Shown here in pieces: positions 16,585-25,794 of a DNA stretch of 41,036 nucleotides (the first letter of the stretch is position 1; each line of letters starts with the position of its first letter). The stretch spans positions 1 to 41,036 of the forward strand of contig JALEHK010000034.1 in NCBI GenBank assembly GCA_022770625.1. Reading direction: 5' to 3'. A model generated the notes under the pieces. It searched no databases. It was not told where the DNA came from and saw nothing but the letters and a program-made list of their open reading frames with translations. Source of the stretch: Oscillospiraceae bacterium. Its GTDB lineage: Bacteria > Bacillota > Clostridia > Oscillospirales > Ruminococcaceae. The position numbers were made by a program, and so were the translations under genes.

Positions 16585-16634
16585 GAGTTTTGCTTTGCAA
16601 AACTCGGAAGCGCTACAGAGCTACGCTCTGTAGC
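16585..16634 (-). repeat. Pair of perfect short palindromes in the carboxypeptidase leader
   Basis: GAGTTTTGC-TTT-GCAAAACTC (16585-16605) and GCTACAGAGC-TAC-GCTCTGTAGC (16612-16634) sit six bases apart between the promoter and the carboxypeptidase gene. Each is a perfect hairpin with a 3-nt loop. They may be leader structures or a dispersed intergenic repeat. Confidence 0.6.
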
Positions 16635-16638
16635 ATTC

Positions 16639-16667
16639 ATTATAACATAAAAATGTCTGCTTGAAAA
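16639..16667 (-). promoter_or_regulatory. Promoter of the carboxypeptidase gene
   Basis: On the minus strand, TATAAT (16639-16644) with a weak -35-like TTTTCA 17 nt upstream (16662-16667). It lies between the atpC terminator and the palindrome pair. Confidence 0.6.
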
Positions 16668-16701
16668 GAAAAATCCCGAAAGAGAAGATCTCTCTTTCGG
16701 G
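16668..16701 (-). terminator. Terminator of the ATP synthase operon
   Basis: Stem CCCGAAAGAGA (16675-16685) with TCTCTTTCGGG (16691-16701). On the minus strand the tail is ATTTTTCTTTT, ten bases after the atpC stop. Confidence 0.92.
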
Positions 16702-16711
16702 AAAAGACTGG

Positions 16712-17131
16712 TTATTTGTTCCAGCTCTGATAGTTTTTCTTGACCTGGAGCCGGTTGATGGCACGGGCGAGCGTAGCCTGCGCCGAACGGTATTCCTGAA
16801 TGCTGCGCTTCTGCTGAAGCACCTCTTTGGCGGCGTCGGCAGCCCGGCGGGCGCGGTTGGCGTCGATTTCTTCCGGACGTTCGGCCGAGTCAACGAGGAT
16901 CAGTACCTCGTCTCCTTCGACCTTGACCAGACCCGCCGAAACGGCGGCGTACTGATCCTCCTGCCCGGGGATCCGGTAGCGCAGGGTGCCCGGCACGATC
17001 GCAACGATCATGTTGCTGTGCCCGGCAAGAATCCCATGCTGGCCGTCAATGGTCGGTACGGTCAGCGATTCGCACTCTCCGACATAAAAGGGACGATCGG
17101 CTTCCAGGATCTTGACCTGAAAAGAGCTCAT
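16712..17131 (-). CDS. atpC: ATP synthase F1 subunit epsilon
   Basis: A 139-residue central-stalk subunit that with gamma links the c ring to catalysis and can inhibit hydrolysis. The N-terminal beta-sandwich includes MSSFQVKILEADRPFYVGEC and IDGQHGILAGHSNMIVAI. The C-terminal two-helix part has ANRARRAADAAKE and ATLARAINRLQV (about 121-132). It is the last gene of the operon, 21 bases after atpD, and is followed by a strong terminator. Length is normal. Confidence 0.95.
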   Translation of the reverse strand: MSSFQVKILEADRPFYVGECESLTVPTIDGQHGILAGHSNMIVAIVPGTLRYRIPGQEDQYAAVSAGLVKVEGDEVLILVDSAERPEEIDANRARRAADAAKEVLQQKRSIQEYRSAQATLARAINRLQVKKNYQSWNK

Positions 17132-17152
17132 GCTTTTATCCTTTCTGCCCGA

Positions 17153-19485
<2,333 letters not shown>

Positions 19486-19487
19486 GA

Positions 19488-21266
19488 TCAATCACCCTGC
19501 TTCTTTTCGTTCTGCGCTGAAAACGCCTCAAGCGCTTTCTTGGCAAAATCAACGATCAGCGCGCGGTCATCGTCCGAAAGGCGTCCCTGCTGATCGATTC
19601 GCTGGCAGAGCTGCGGCTCTTCCTTTTCAGCGTGATCCAGAAGGAAGCTCTGGAAATCCTTGATCTGTCCGATCGGGAGATCCTGCATGACATGGCCGAG
19701 CGCGGAGACGAGGGTGATGACCTGTTCATGCTGCTTCATCGGATGGTACTGCGGCTGACGGAGCAGGCGCATCAGTCCCTGACCATAGGTCAGCTGGCGT
19801 TTGGTTGTTTCGTCCAGGTCGCTGGAGAACTGGGTAAAGACTTCCATCTCGCGGTACTGCGCAAGATCCAGACGGATGGTACCGGCAGCCGATTTCATCG
19901 CTTTGGTCTGTGCGGCGCCGCCGACACGGGAGACCGAAAGACCGACGTTGACGGCCGGACGCTGACCGGAGAAGAAGAGGTTACTTTCCAGGAAGATCTG
20001 ACCGTCGGTGATCGAGATGATGTTGGTCGGGATGTATGCGGATACGTCGCCGGCCTGCGTTTCAACGATCGGGAGCGCGGTCATGCTTCCGCCGCCCTTT
20101 TCGTCCGACAGATGGGCGCTTCTTTCGAGCAGACGGGAGTGGAGGTAGAAAACGTCGCCGGGGTATGCTTCACGTCCGGGCGAACGTTCCAGAAGAAGCG
20201 AGAGGGCACGGTAGGCGATTGCGTGCTTGGAAAGATCGTCGTATACGATCAGCACGTCACGCCCGCCGTACATAAAGTATTCACCGAGCGCGCATCCGGC
20301 ATAGGGCGCGATATACTGCATCGACGCGGGCGAGCTTGCGGTCGCGGAAACAACGATGGTGTATTCCATTGCGCCGCGGCGGGTCAGGTTTTCGACCAGC
20401 TGTGCGATCGAGCTTGCCTTCTGGCCGATCGCGACGTAGATGCAGATGACGTCCTTGCCCTTCTGGTTGAGGATGGTATCGAGCGCAACGGCGGTCTTAC
20501 CGGTCTGGCGGTCGCCGATAATCAGCTCACGCTGGCCTCTGCCGATCGGGAACATCGAGTCGATTGCGAGAAGGCCGGTTTCCATCGGCTGGTTGACCGG
20601 CTGACGGTCGATGATTTCGGGCGCGGGCATCTCGATCGGACGATAACCGACTGCGGGAATCTCTCCCTTGCCGTCGATCGGCGTACCCAGTGCATCCACG
20701 ACTCTTCCGAGAAATTCGTCGCCGACCGGGATACCGGCGGTTTTGCCGGTACGGCGGACAAAGCTGCCTTCGGTGATTTCTTCATCGGAGCCGAACAGGA
20801 CACAGCCGACCTCTCCGCGCTTTAAGTCCTGGACCATGCCCTTGACGCCGGAGGTGAAGAGAAGGATCTCACCGTAGGTGACGTGATCCAGTCCGGAGAC
20901 AGTCGCGATTCCATCGCCGACCGAAAGGACGGTTCCGACCTCTTCGGGATAGATCTCCGGGGTAAAGTCCCGGACGGTTTCCTGAAAGAGGGGAATGATA
21001 TTCTGTTCATCGGTGTTGTCGAGGTTTAAGGTTTCGAGTTTGTTTTTAAACTGCTGCAGCCGTCCTTCGACGCTCCAGTCAAATACTTCGTCGCCGATCG
21101 TCAAACGGAAGCCGTTTTCGAGACTTGCTTCCTCTTCCCATTTCAGGGTGACCGGGTGGCCGTATTTTTTGCTCAGAAATTCGGTGAAGCGTTTAACCTG
21201 TACGTCAGAGGGAGCCTTGCTGCTGCGGATAATGGCGAGGTCTTCGCCCAGCTTATGCTCCGTCAT
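19488..21266 (-). CDS. atpA: ATP synthase delta(C-terminal domain)-alpha fusion subunit
   Basis: A 592-residue protein instead of the usual 500-510. Residues about 108-592 are a normal alpha subunit: [16 protein letters not shown], Walker [21 protein letters not shown], and [15 protein letters not shown] with the conserved Arg. Residues about 20-80 resemble the C-terminal half of subunit delta/[24 protein letters not shown], then [19 protein letters not shown], matching the delta pattern of 'xGxxIRxGDxVIDGSVxGRL'. The N-terminal six-helix domain of delta is absent. Start ATG 21266 has GGAGGAA eight bases upstream and overlaps atpF by 14 bases, so no separate atpH fits here. The reading frame is uninterrupted, arguing for a genuine fusion. 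The complex would carry up to three delta-like domains. Confidence 0.93.
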   Translation of the reverse strand: MTEHKLGEDLAIIRSSKAPSDVQVKRFTEFLSKKYGHPVTLKWEEEASLENGFRLTIGDEVFDWSVEGRLQQFKNKLETLNLDNTDEQNIIPLFQETVRDFTPEIYPEEVGTVLSVGDGIATVSGLDHVTYGEILLFTSGVKGMVQDLKRGEVGCVLFGSDEEITEGSFVRRTGKTAGIPVGDEFLGRVVDALGTPIDGKGEIPAVGYRPIEMPAPEIIDRQPVNQPMETGLLAIDSMFPIGRGQRELIIGDRQTGKTAVALDTILNQKGKDVICIYVAIGQKASSIAQLVENLTRRGAMEYTIVVSATASSPASMQYIAPYAGCALGEYFMYGGRDVLIVYDDLSKHAIAYRALSLLLERSPGREAYPGDVFYLHSRLLERSAHLSDEKGGGSMTALPIVETQAGDVSAYIPTNIISITDGQIFLESNLFFSGQRPAVNVGLSVSRVGGAAQTKAMKSAAGTIRLDLAQYREMEVFTQFSSDLDETTKRQLTYGQGLMRLLRQPQYHPMKQHEQVITLVSALGHVMQDLPIGQIKDFQSFLLDHAEKEEPQLCQRIDQQGRLSDDDRALIVDFAKKALEAFSAQNEKKQGD

Positions 21267-21750
21267 GCGCGTTTCCTCCTTCGGCAAGGTTTAAAAACTG
21301 ATCGTAAGCGTCGGCAGAAGTGGAGTTCATTGCTTCTTTTGCGGAATTTAAGACCATATTGCTCAGCTCGCGCTTTGCGTTGTTCATCATGCGGTCATGC
21401 TCACGGGAAGCGGCGGCTTTCGCATCGGCAAGGATGCGGTCGGCCTGTGCCTGTACCTCGTCCAGCTGCTGCTTGACAGCGGCGTCGGTTTCGAGCTGTG
21501 CTTTGGTTTTCTTTTCTTTGATCTCTTCATCGACCGAAGAAAGCTGTGCCTTCCGTTCTTTGACCAGTTCTTCCGCGGAAGCAAGCTTTTTATTGGCTTC
21601 TTCAGCCAGAGAAGCGTAATGGGCTTCCCGTTTATCCATAAATTTCTTGACCGGTGCGTAAAGCAGGAAGTAAAGTCCTCCGGCCAGAATCGCAAAGTTT
21701 AACAGGTGGAGCAGGATCTGCTGCCAGTCGATATTCAGCGGAATATTCAT
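21253..21750 (-). CDS. atpF: ATP synthase Fo subunit b
   Basis: A 165-residue peripheral-stalk subunit. One membrane helix near residues 11-30 ([21 protein letters not shown]) is followed by [11 protein letters not shown] and a long charged coiled coil (about 40-140) rich in Ala, Glu and Lys. In standard enzymes the C-terminus of b binds the C-terminal domain of delta; here that partner is attached to alpha, which is encoded immediately downstream and overlaps by 14 bases. The length is ordinary, so b itself has not absorbed the missing part of delta. ATG 21750 follows AAAGGAATGGTAAGG. Confidence 0.94.
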   Translation of the reverse strand: MNIPLNIDWQQILLHLLNFAILAGGLYFLLYAPVKKFMDKREAHYASLAEEANKKLASAEELVKERKAQLSSVDEEIKEKKTKAQLETDAAVKQQLDEVQAQADRILADAKAAASREHDRMMNNAKRELSNMVLNSAKEAMNSTSADAYDQFLNLAEGGNAHDGA

Positions 21751-21800
21751 ATTCCCTTACCATTCCTTTCCGTTTGTAGTCGTCCTTTTTGGCAATAGCG

Positions 21801-22199
21801 TTACAGTACGAAGATGATCAGGATGACGGCAAGCAGAGCGTAAATGATGGCGGTTTCGATAAAGACCAGGCCGAGCATCAGGGTCGTTCTGATCTTGCCC
21901 TCAGCTTCAGGCTGACGGGAGATGCCTTCTGCAGATTTGCCGACTGCGCTGCCCATACCGAGCGCACCGCCGCAGGCTGCGATACCGATCGCAAGACCGG
22001 CGCCCAGCGCCTTCATGCCGATCGAGTTGTCAGCGGTTTCGGTTTCAGCGGTTTCAGAAACGGAGGTGGTAGCGGTCGCATCGGATTTGTCATCGCCTGC
22101 TGCGAACGCGGGGATGATCATCACGCTCAGCGCAACGATCATAGCCAGTAAAACGGCGGGAAGTACTTTGAAGAACTTGCTGTTTACGATCTTATTCAT
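21801..22199 (-). CDS. atpE: ATP synthase Fo subunit c with N-terminal signal-like extension
   Basis: A 132-residue precursor, against about 75-90 for most c subunits. Residues 1-33 look like a signal peptide ending AFA; residues 34-60 are an acidic Thr/Ser/Glu linker. The core hairpin starts near 62: [18 protein letters not shown], the polar loop SRQPEA (94-99), and TM2 [13 protein letters not shown] with the ion-carrying Glu115. Sodium-type rotors have Gln in TM1 and Glu-Ser/Thr with Tyr in TM2; here Thr116 and Tyr120 are present but the TM1 Gln position is Met82. I therefore lean towards proton coupling. ATG 22199 has GGAGGA seven bases upstream. Confidence 0.93.
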   Translation of the reverse strand: MNKIVNSKFFKVLPAVLLAMIVALSVMIIPAFAAGDDKSDATATTSVSETAETETADNSIGMKALGAGLAIGIAACGGALGMGSAVGKSAEGISRQPEAEGKIRTTLMLGLVFIETAIIYALLAVILIIFVL

Positions 22200-22232
22200 T
22201 TTATATTCCTCCATAGATTTCAAGGTTTGAGT

Positions 22233-23072
22233 TTAAGCGGCTTTCGCAGCTTTTTTGGCTTTTTTAGCTTTCTTGGGAGCGGGTTCGGAAACCTCTCCGT
22301 AATAAAGAGCGGTCAGCATGGTCAGAACGTAGGTCTGGATCAGCGCGTGCAGAAGCGTGAACATAACTGCGACAGCCACCGGCAGAACAAAGCTGAGGTT
22401 GATGTAGTAATAGATCAGCTCGGTGACAAGAAGGCCGCTTAACAGAGCGCCGAACAGACGGAAGCTCATCGAAATCGGGAGCGAGAACTCCTTGAGGGTA
22501 TTGCCGATACCCTTGACACCGTTTCCGGCAATACCGCCGGACATGATGACAAGATAGGAAAGGCATCCGAGCGCGATTGCCGCGTTGACGTCCGAAAGGG
22601 GAGCGGGAAGTGCAATCGAACGGCCGGAAGTGGTAACGGCCTGAATACCGAACAGCTCAAACAGCGTGCCGACAAAGATGTAAACGCCGGCGCCGAAGAC
22701 ATAAGCACCGAGGAATCCATGCCGCCAGGGGCTGTTGCTCTTGGCCAGGTTGTCGAAAAGACCGACGACCTGCTCCAGCAGCATCTGGAATTTTCCGGGA
22801 ACGTATTTGAAGCGCGGGATCACGAAGATACGGATCAGCGCCGCTGCGACCAGGAGAATAACGGTTACGACCATTGCCGAGATGAGAGCCGGGTTGACGT
22901 CCTTCAGCCCGAACAGGCTGATTCGGTTGTCCTCATGCAGAACGGCGTCCCGCATGGCCTCCTGGATCGTCTCGGATTTTCCGCCGCTGCCGGTTACCAG
23001 ACTGAGTACCAGAAGCACGATGACGGCAGCGAACCAGACGATGATCCCGACTGTCTTTTTCTTTTTGTTCAT
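22233..23072 (-). CDS. atpB: ATP synthase Fo subunit a
   Basis: A 279-residue stator membrane protein forming the ion half-channels next to the c ring. The essential arginine is Arg205 in SMSFRLFGALLSG, and a five- or six-helix layout is visible. An extracellular loop before helix two (SETIQEAMRDAVLHEDNR) and a Lys/Ala-rich C-terminal tail (KKAKKAKKAAKAA) are present. ATG 23072 follows GGAG at eight bases; the TTG six bases earlier is less likely. It begins only 33 bases after the PurA-like gene, with no terminator or clear promoter between, so the atp genes appear to share that transcript. Confidence 0.95.
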   Translation of the reverse strand: MNKKKKTVGIIVWFAAVIVLLVLSLVTGSGGKSETIQEAMRDAVLHEDNRISLFGLKDVNPALISAMVVTVILLVAAALIRIFVIPRFKYVPGKFQMLLEQVVGLFDNLAKSNSPWRHGFLGAYVFGAGVYIFVGTLFELFGIQAVTTSGRSIALPAPLSDVNAAIALGCLSYLVIMSGGIAGNGVKGIGNTLKEFSLPISMSFRLFGALLSGLLVTELIYYYINLSFVLPVAVAVMFTLLHALIQTYVLTMLTALYYGEVSEPAPKKAKKAKKAAKAA

Positions 23073-23105
23073 AGGCAATCTCCTTCCTGCCGGTTCCGAT
23101 TATTT

Positions 23106-24425
23106 TTATGATAAGGAATCGGCATTTGTACTATGCGGATCAAGTCCGCTTCCTGAGCCATCGCCGGTGAGAACGCGGCCGATCCTGCATCCGGCCAGCT
23201 TTTCAAGCGTTCGGATATAGGCTTTCGCGTTTTCCGGAAGCTGATCGAAGCAGCTGATTCCGGTTAAGTCTTCGCTCCATCCGGGAACCCCGGTCACGAT
23301 CGGCTCGGCTTCCCCGATCGCCGAACCGGCGTCGAGGGCGCTCAGGTGTTGGACGGTTTTTCCGCCGTACCGATAGCCGGTGACGATCGGAATCACGGAA
23401 AAACCGCTCAGAAGGTTTAATCCTGTAAGCAGGATGCTCTCAGGGTGCTGACACCGGACGCCGTATTCAGTCGCGACCGCGTCAAACGGCCCGATCCGAA
23501 GGGCGGCATCGGAATCGTCTCCCTGTCTTTGCATCTTCGCCGACAGGCGTTCCTCCCAGTTTTTGTCCGCCGCTTTTCCGGCGGGAAACGGCCCGTCTCC
23601 GACTGTCCCCGAAACGGCGCTCATGACGCCGATCGTCCGGTCGAGCATCCGTCCGGGAAGTCCCGAGCAGATGGGCGCATACCCCAAAAGAGTATGGAAA
23701 CAGGCTGCGTTTGGATAAAACCCGTAGCTTACGTCCGATAGAGCGCCGAGCGGCGCACGGAAGAGGACGTTTTTCCCGGCAGCGTCCGCGCTTTCGATAA
23801 AAGCGCCGGTGTCGCAGATGAACGGGGCAAAGAACTTTGCCTGTTCGCTGCACCACTGAAGCATTTCGGAAAGCTCCAGCGGCTGCTGGTCATAGATCCG
23901 GGTCATCAAAAGGTTTTTGCCCGCCAAGAGCCGGCGCATCCGGTACTGGTTCTCCGGAAGCTCCAGATGCAGCAGATCGCCGAGCGTAAGCCCGACGCGG
24001 GTGATCTGATCCGCATAGGCATAGGCGATGCCTGCGGGGGGCTGTGTACGGCCGGACGCGTGATAAAACTGATCGGCCAGTACGTCCTGACGGACATGGA
24101 GCGGCAGGCAGACTGCCGCGCGGGAAGAGAGCTTTAAGTTTTCGGGGGTGACGCGCACATGAAAATAATTCATCATCGAGATCTCGTGTCTCAGATAGTC
24201 GAGGTCGATGACCATTCCGTCTCCAAGCACACAGACCGTTCCATCGTGCAGGATCCCTTCCGGGAGAAGGCTGAACAGATAGGAGCCTTCCGGGCGCGTA
24301 AGCGTCCATCCGGTATCGTTTCCGCCCTGATAGTGCACGAGGACGTCTGCCGTTTCGGTCATTAGCCCGGCGGCCTGCCGCATCCCCGGATCGTTCCAGT
24401 TGACGCTTCCGATTCCGGTCAGCAT
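23106..24425 (-). CDS. PurA-like protein with degenerate active site
   Basis: A 439-residue homologue of adenylosuccinate synthetase, recognisable along its length: ADVLVHYQGGND, LLPEGILHDGTVCVLGDGMV, KNVLFRAPLGALSDVSYG, GVMSAVSGTVGDGPFP and VPGWSEDLTGISCFDQLPEN correspond to PurA blocks. However, the nucleotide loop WGDEGKGK is here WNDPGMRQ, losing both lysines while Asp12 stays. The catalytic His of GHT is Trp40 (GWT), and the GTTGRGIGP-type loop is altered. It is therefore unlikely to make adenylosuccinate and may be a regulatory or scaffold paralogue. ATG 24425 matches the normal PurA start and follows GAGGG. It precedes atpB by 33 bases and has its own strong promoter. Confidence 0.82.
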   Translation of the reverse strand: MLTGIGSVNWNDPGMRQAAGLMTETADVLVHYQGGNDTGWTLTRPEGSYLFSLLPEGILHDGTVCVLGDGMVIDLDYLRHEISMMNYFHVRVTPENLKLSSRAAVCLPLHVRQDVLADQFYHASGRTQPPAGIAYAYADQITRVGLTLGDLLHLELPENQYRMRRLLAGKNLLMTRIYDQQPLELSEMLQWCSEQAKFFAPFICDTGAFIESADAAGKNVLFRAPLGALSDVSYGFYPNAACFHTLLGYAPICSGLPGRMLDRTIGVMSAVSGTVGDGPFPAGKAADKNWEERLSAKMQRQGDDSDAALRIGPFDAVATEYGVRCQHPESILLTGLNLLSGFSVIPIVTGYRYGGKTVQHLSALDAGSAIGEAEPIVTGVPGWSEDLTGISCFDQLPENAKAYIRTLEKLAGCRIGRVLTGDGSGSGLDPHSTNADSLS

Positions 24426-24631
24426 ACGCAGCCCTCGCTCACTCCGGGAGCAAAAAGGCTTCTGTCCGCCGGGCATACGGAATCACGTCTGCCAAAATGA
24501 TCCATTCAAAACCATTCCTTTCCTGTTCCGAGACTTTTTTCGGAACTCTCTTCAAAAAAGGTAAAATGCCCAACAAGACCTCCCATATCGCCTTCTTTCG
24601 GCAAAACAGGTTGAATTTTTCGGGCAGATAT

Positions 24632-24660
24632 AGTATACTCTTTTTGTGGTAAAATGTAAA
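24632..24660 (-). promoter_or_regulatory. Promoter of the PurA-like gene and probably the atp operon
   Basis: On the minus strand, TTTACA (24655-24660), a 17-nt spacer and TATACT (24632-24637). The leader to 24425 is about 200 nt and contains a GTTCCG/CGGAAC hairpin (24525-24546) but no recognised riboswitch. Confidence 0.75.
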
Positions 24661-24702
24661 AAGTATTTTTGATATAAACATAATATGAATATTGTATGGC
24701 GA

Positions 24703-24794
24703 AACGGCTAAGATATCCGATCAGGCGGTCGGTCGAACCGGCGCTTTGTACAGGAGTGGCCTGCCCACTGGCTATCTGCCCAGATGGAGCCGTT
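24703..24794 (+). promoter_or_regulatory. Predicted four-way-junction leader RNA upstream of lysR
   Basis: A 7-bp closing stem AACGGCT (24703-24709)/AGCCGTT (24788-24794) encloses three hairpins: CGGT-CGA-ACCG (24730-24740), GTGG-CCTGC-CCAC (24756-24768) and CTATCT-GCCC-AGATGG (24772-24787). The closing stem ends in TTTTT right before the GAGGAGG ribosome site of the LysR gene. I do not recognise it as a known riboswitch. A promoter is not clear; TTGATA at 24669 is a candidate -35. Confidence 0.45.
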
Positions 24795-24817
24795 TTTGAG
24801 GAGGAAAAGGGTGCATA

Positions 24818-25702
24818 ATGGCAGTAACCTATGACTATTATCGGATCTTTTATTATGTGGCGCAGTATTCCAGTTTTACAAAAGCCGCCGAGGTTTTATC
24901 CAATAACCAGCCGAATATTACCCGCTGCATGAATATTCTGGAGCATGAGCTGGGCTGCCAGCTGTTTATCCGCTCCAACCGCGGGATCACCCTGACCCCC
25001 GAGGGAGAGCAGCTGTACGCCCATGTCGCGGTCGCTTTTGAACAGATCCGGATGGGGGAGGACGAAGTTCGCCGGGAGGTCAGCCTTCAGCAGGGCGTCG
25101 TGACGATCGGTGCGAGCGAAACGGCGCTCAATCTCCTGCTTTTGAAAAAGCTGAGCGAGTTCCATGAGAAATATCCCGGCGTTCACCTTCGGATCTTCAA
25201 CTATTCCGCCCCGCAGGCATTGGACGCGCTCCGAAAGGGTCTGCTCGACTGCGCGGCGGTTACCGCTCCGATCCAGCCGGGAAAGGAATTTCAGGTCACG
25301 CCGCTCTTCCGCTTCCGTGAAATTTTACTGGGAGGGCCGAAGTTCCGCGATCTCGCGAGCCGGATGTGCCGGCTCCGGGATCTGGACGCCTACTCGCTGA
25401 TCTGTCCCGGCTCGGAAACGGGAACCTATTCCTTCTACCAGAAGTTTTTCCTCCGGCATGACTGTCCCTTCCGGGTCGATATGGAAACGGCGACGATGGA
25501 TCAGGTGCTCCCGATGGTGAAGCATAACCTGGGCTTGGGTTTCTATTCCGAAACACTGGCCGCCGAATCGATCGTCCGCGGCGAGGTCTTTCATATCCGT
25601 CTGGTCGAACCGATCCCCGAACGGGAGATCAATCTGGTTGAAGATATCTCCCGCCCTCAGCGGATGGCGGTTCAGGCGCTGGTGCGTCTGATCAAAAGCT
25701 GA
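24818..25702 (+). CDS. LysR family transcriptional regulator
   Basis: A 294-residue regulator. Residues 1-60 form the winged helix: YRIFYYVAQYSSFTKAAEVL, NNQPNITRCMNILEHELGCQLF and IRSNRGITLTPEGEQL. The rest is a periplasmic-binding-like effector domain beginning VTIGASETALN. LysR proteins bind small effectors and often control a divergent neighbour; here the divergent gene is the PurA-like/atp unit, which would be the first target to consider. ATG 24818 follows GAGGAGGAAAAGGG. The effector is unknown. A terminator shared with pckG lies just downstream. Confidence 0.92.
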   Translation: MAVTYDYYRIFYYVAQYSSFTKAAEVLSNNQPNITRCMNILEHELGCQLFIRSNRGITLTPEGEQLYAHVAVAFEQIRMGEDEVRREVSLQQGVVTIGASETALNLLLLKKLSEFHEKYPGVHLRIFNYSAPQALDALRKGLLDCAAVTAPIQPGKEFQVTPLFRFREILLGGPKFRDLASRMCRLRDLDAYSLICPGSETGTYSFYQKFFLRHDCPFRVDMETATMDQVLPMVKHNLGLGFYSETLAAESIVRGEVFHIRLVEPIPEREINLVEDISRPQRMAVQALVRLIKS

Positions 25703-25720
25703 ATATTTTCATATAAAATA

Positions 25721-25763
25721 AAAACCGCCCCGGTCATCTGTTTCCAGAGATCGGGGCGGTTTT
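25721..25763. terminator. Bidirectional terminator between lysR and pckG
   Basis: Stem AAAACCGCCCCG (25721-25732) with CGGGGCGGTTTT (25752-25763). Runs of T occur on either strand, serving both convergent genes. Confidence 0.9.
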
Positions 25764-25794
25764 ACTTATCTGTTATGCAGAGAATGAAAGGGGA

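Noticed and set aside
21240..21300. A separate atpH between atpF and atpA
   Set aside because: The two genes overlap by 14 bases and no other frame there carries delta sequence; only the C-terminal delta domain is found, fused to alpha.
23106..24425. PurZ (phage 2-aminoadenylosuccinate synthetase) as identity of the PurA-like gene
   Set aside because: There is no phage context, and the nucleotide loop and catalytic His are lost, whereas an active PurZ should keep a working loop.
24703..24794. tRNA-like cloverleaf
   Set aside because: It has a 7-bp closing stem and three arms, but no T-arm with TTC loop, no anticodon loop of seven and no CCA.
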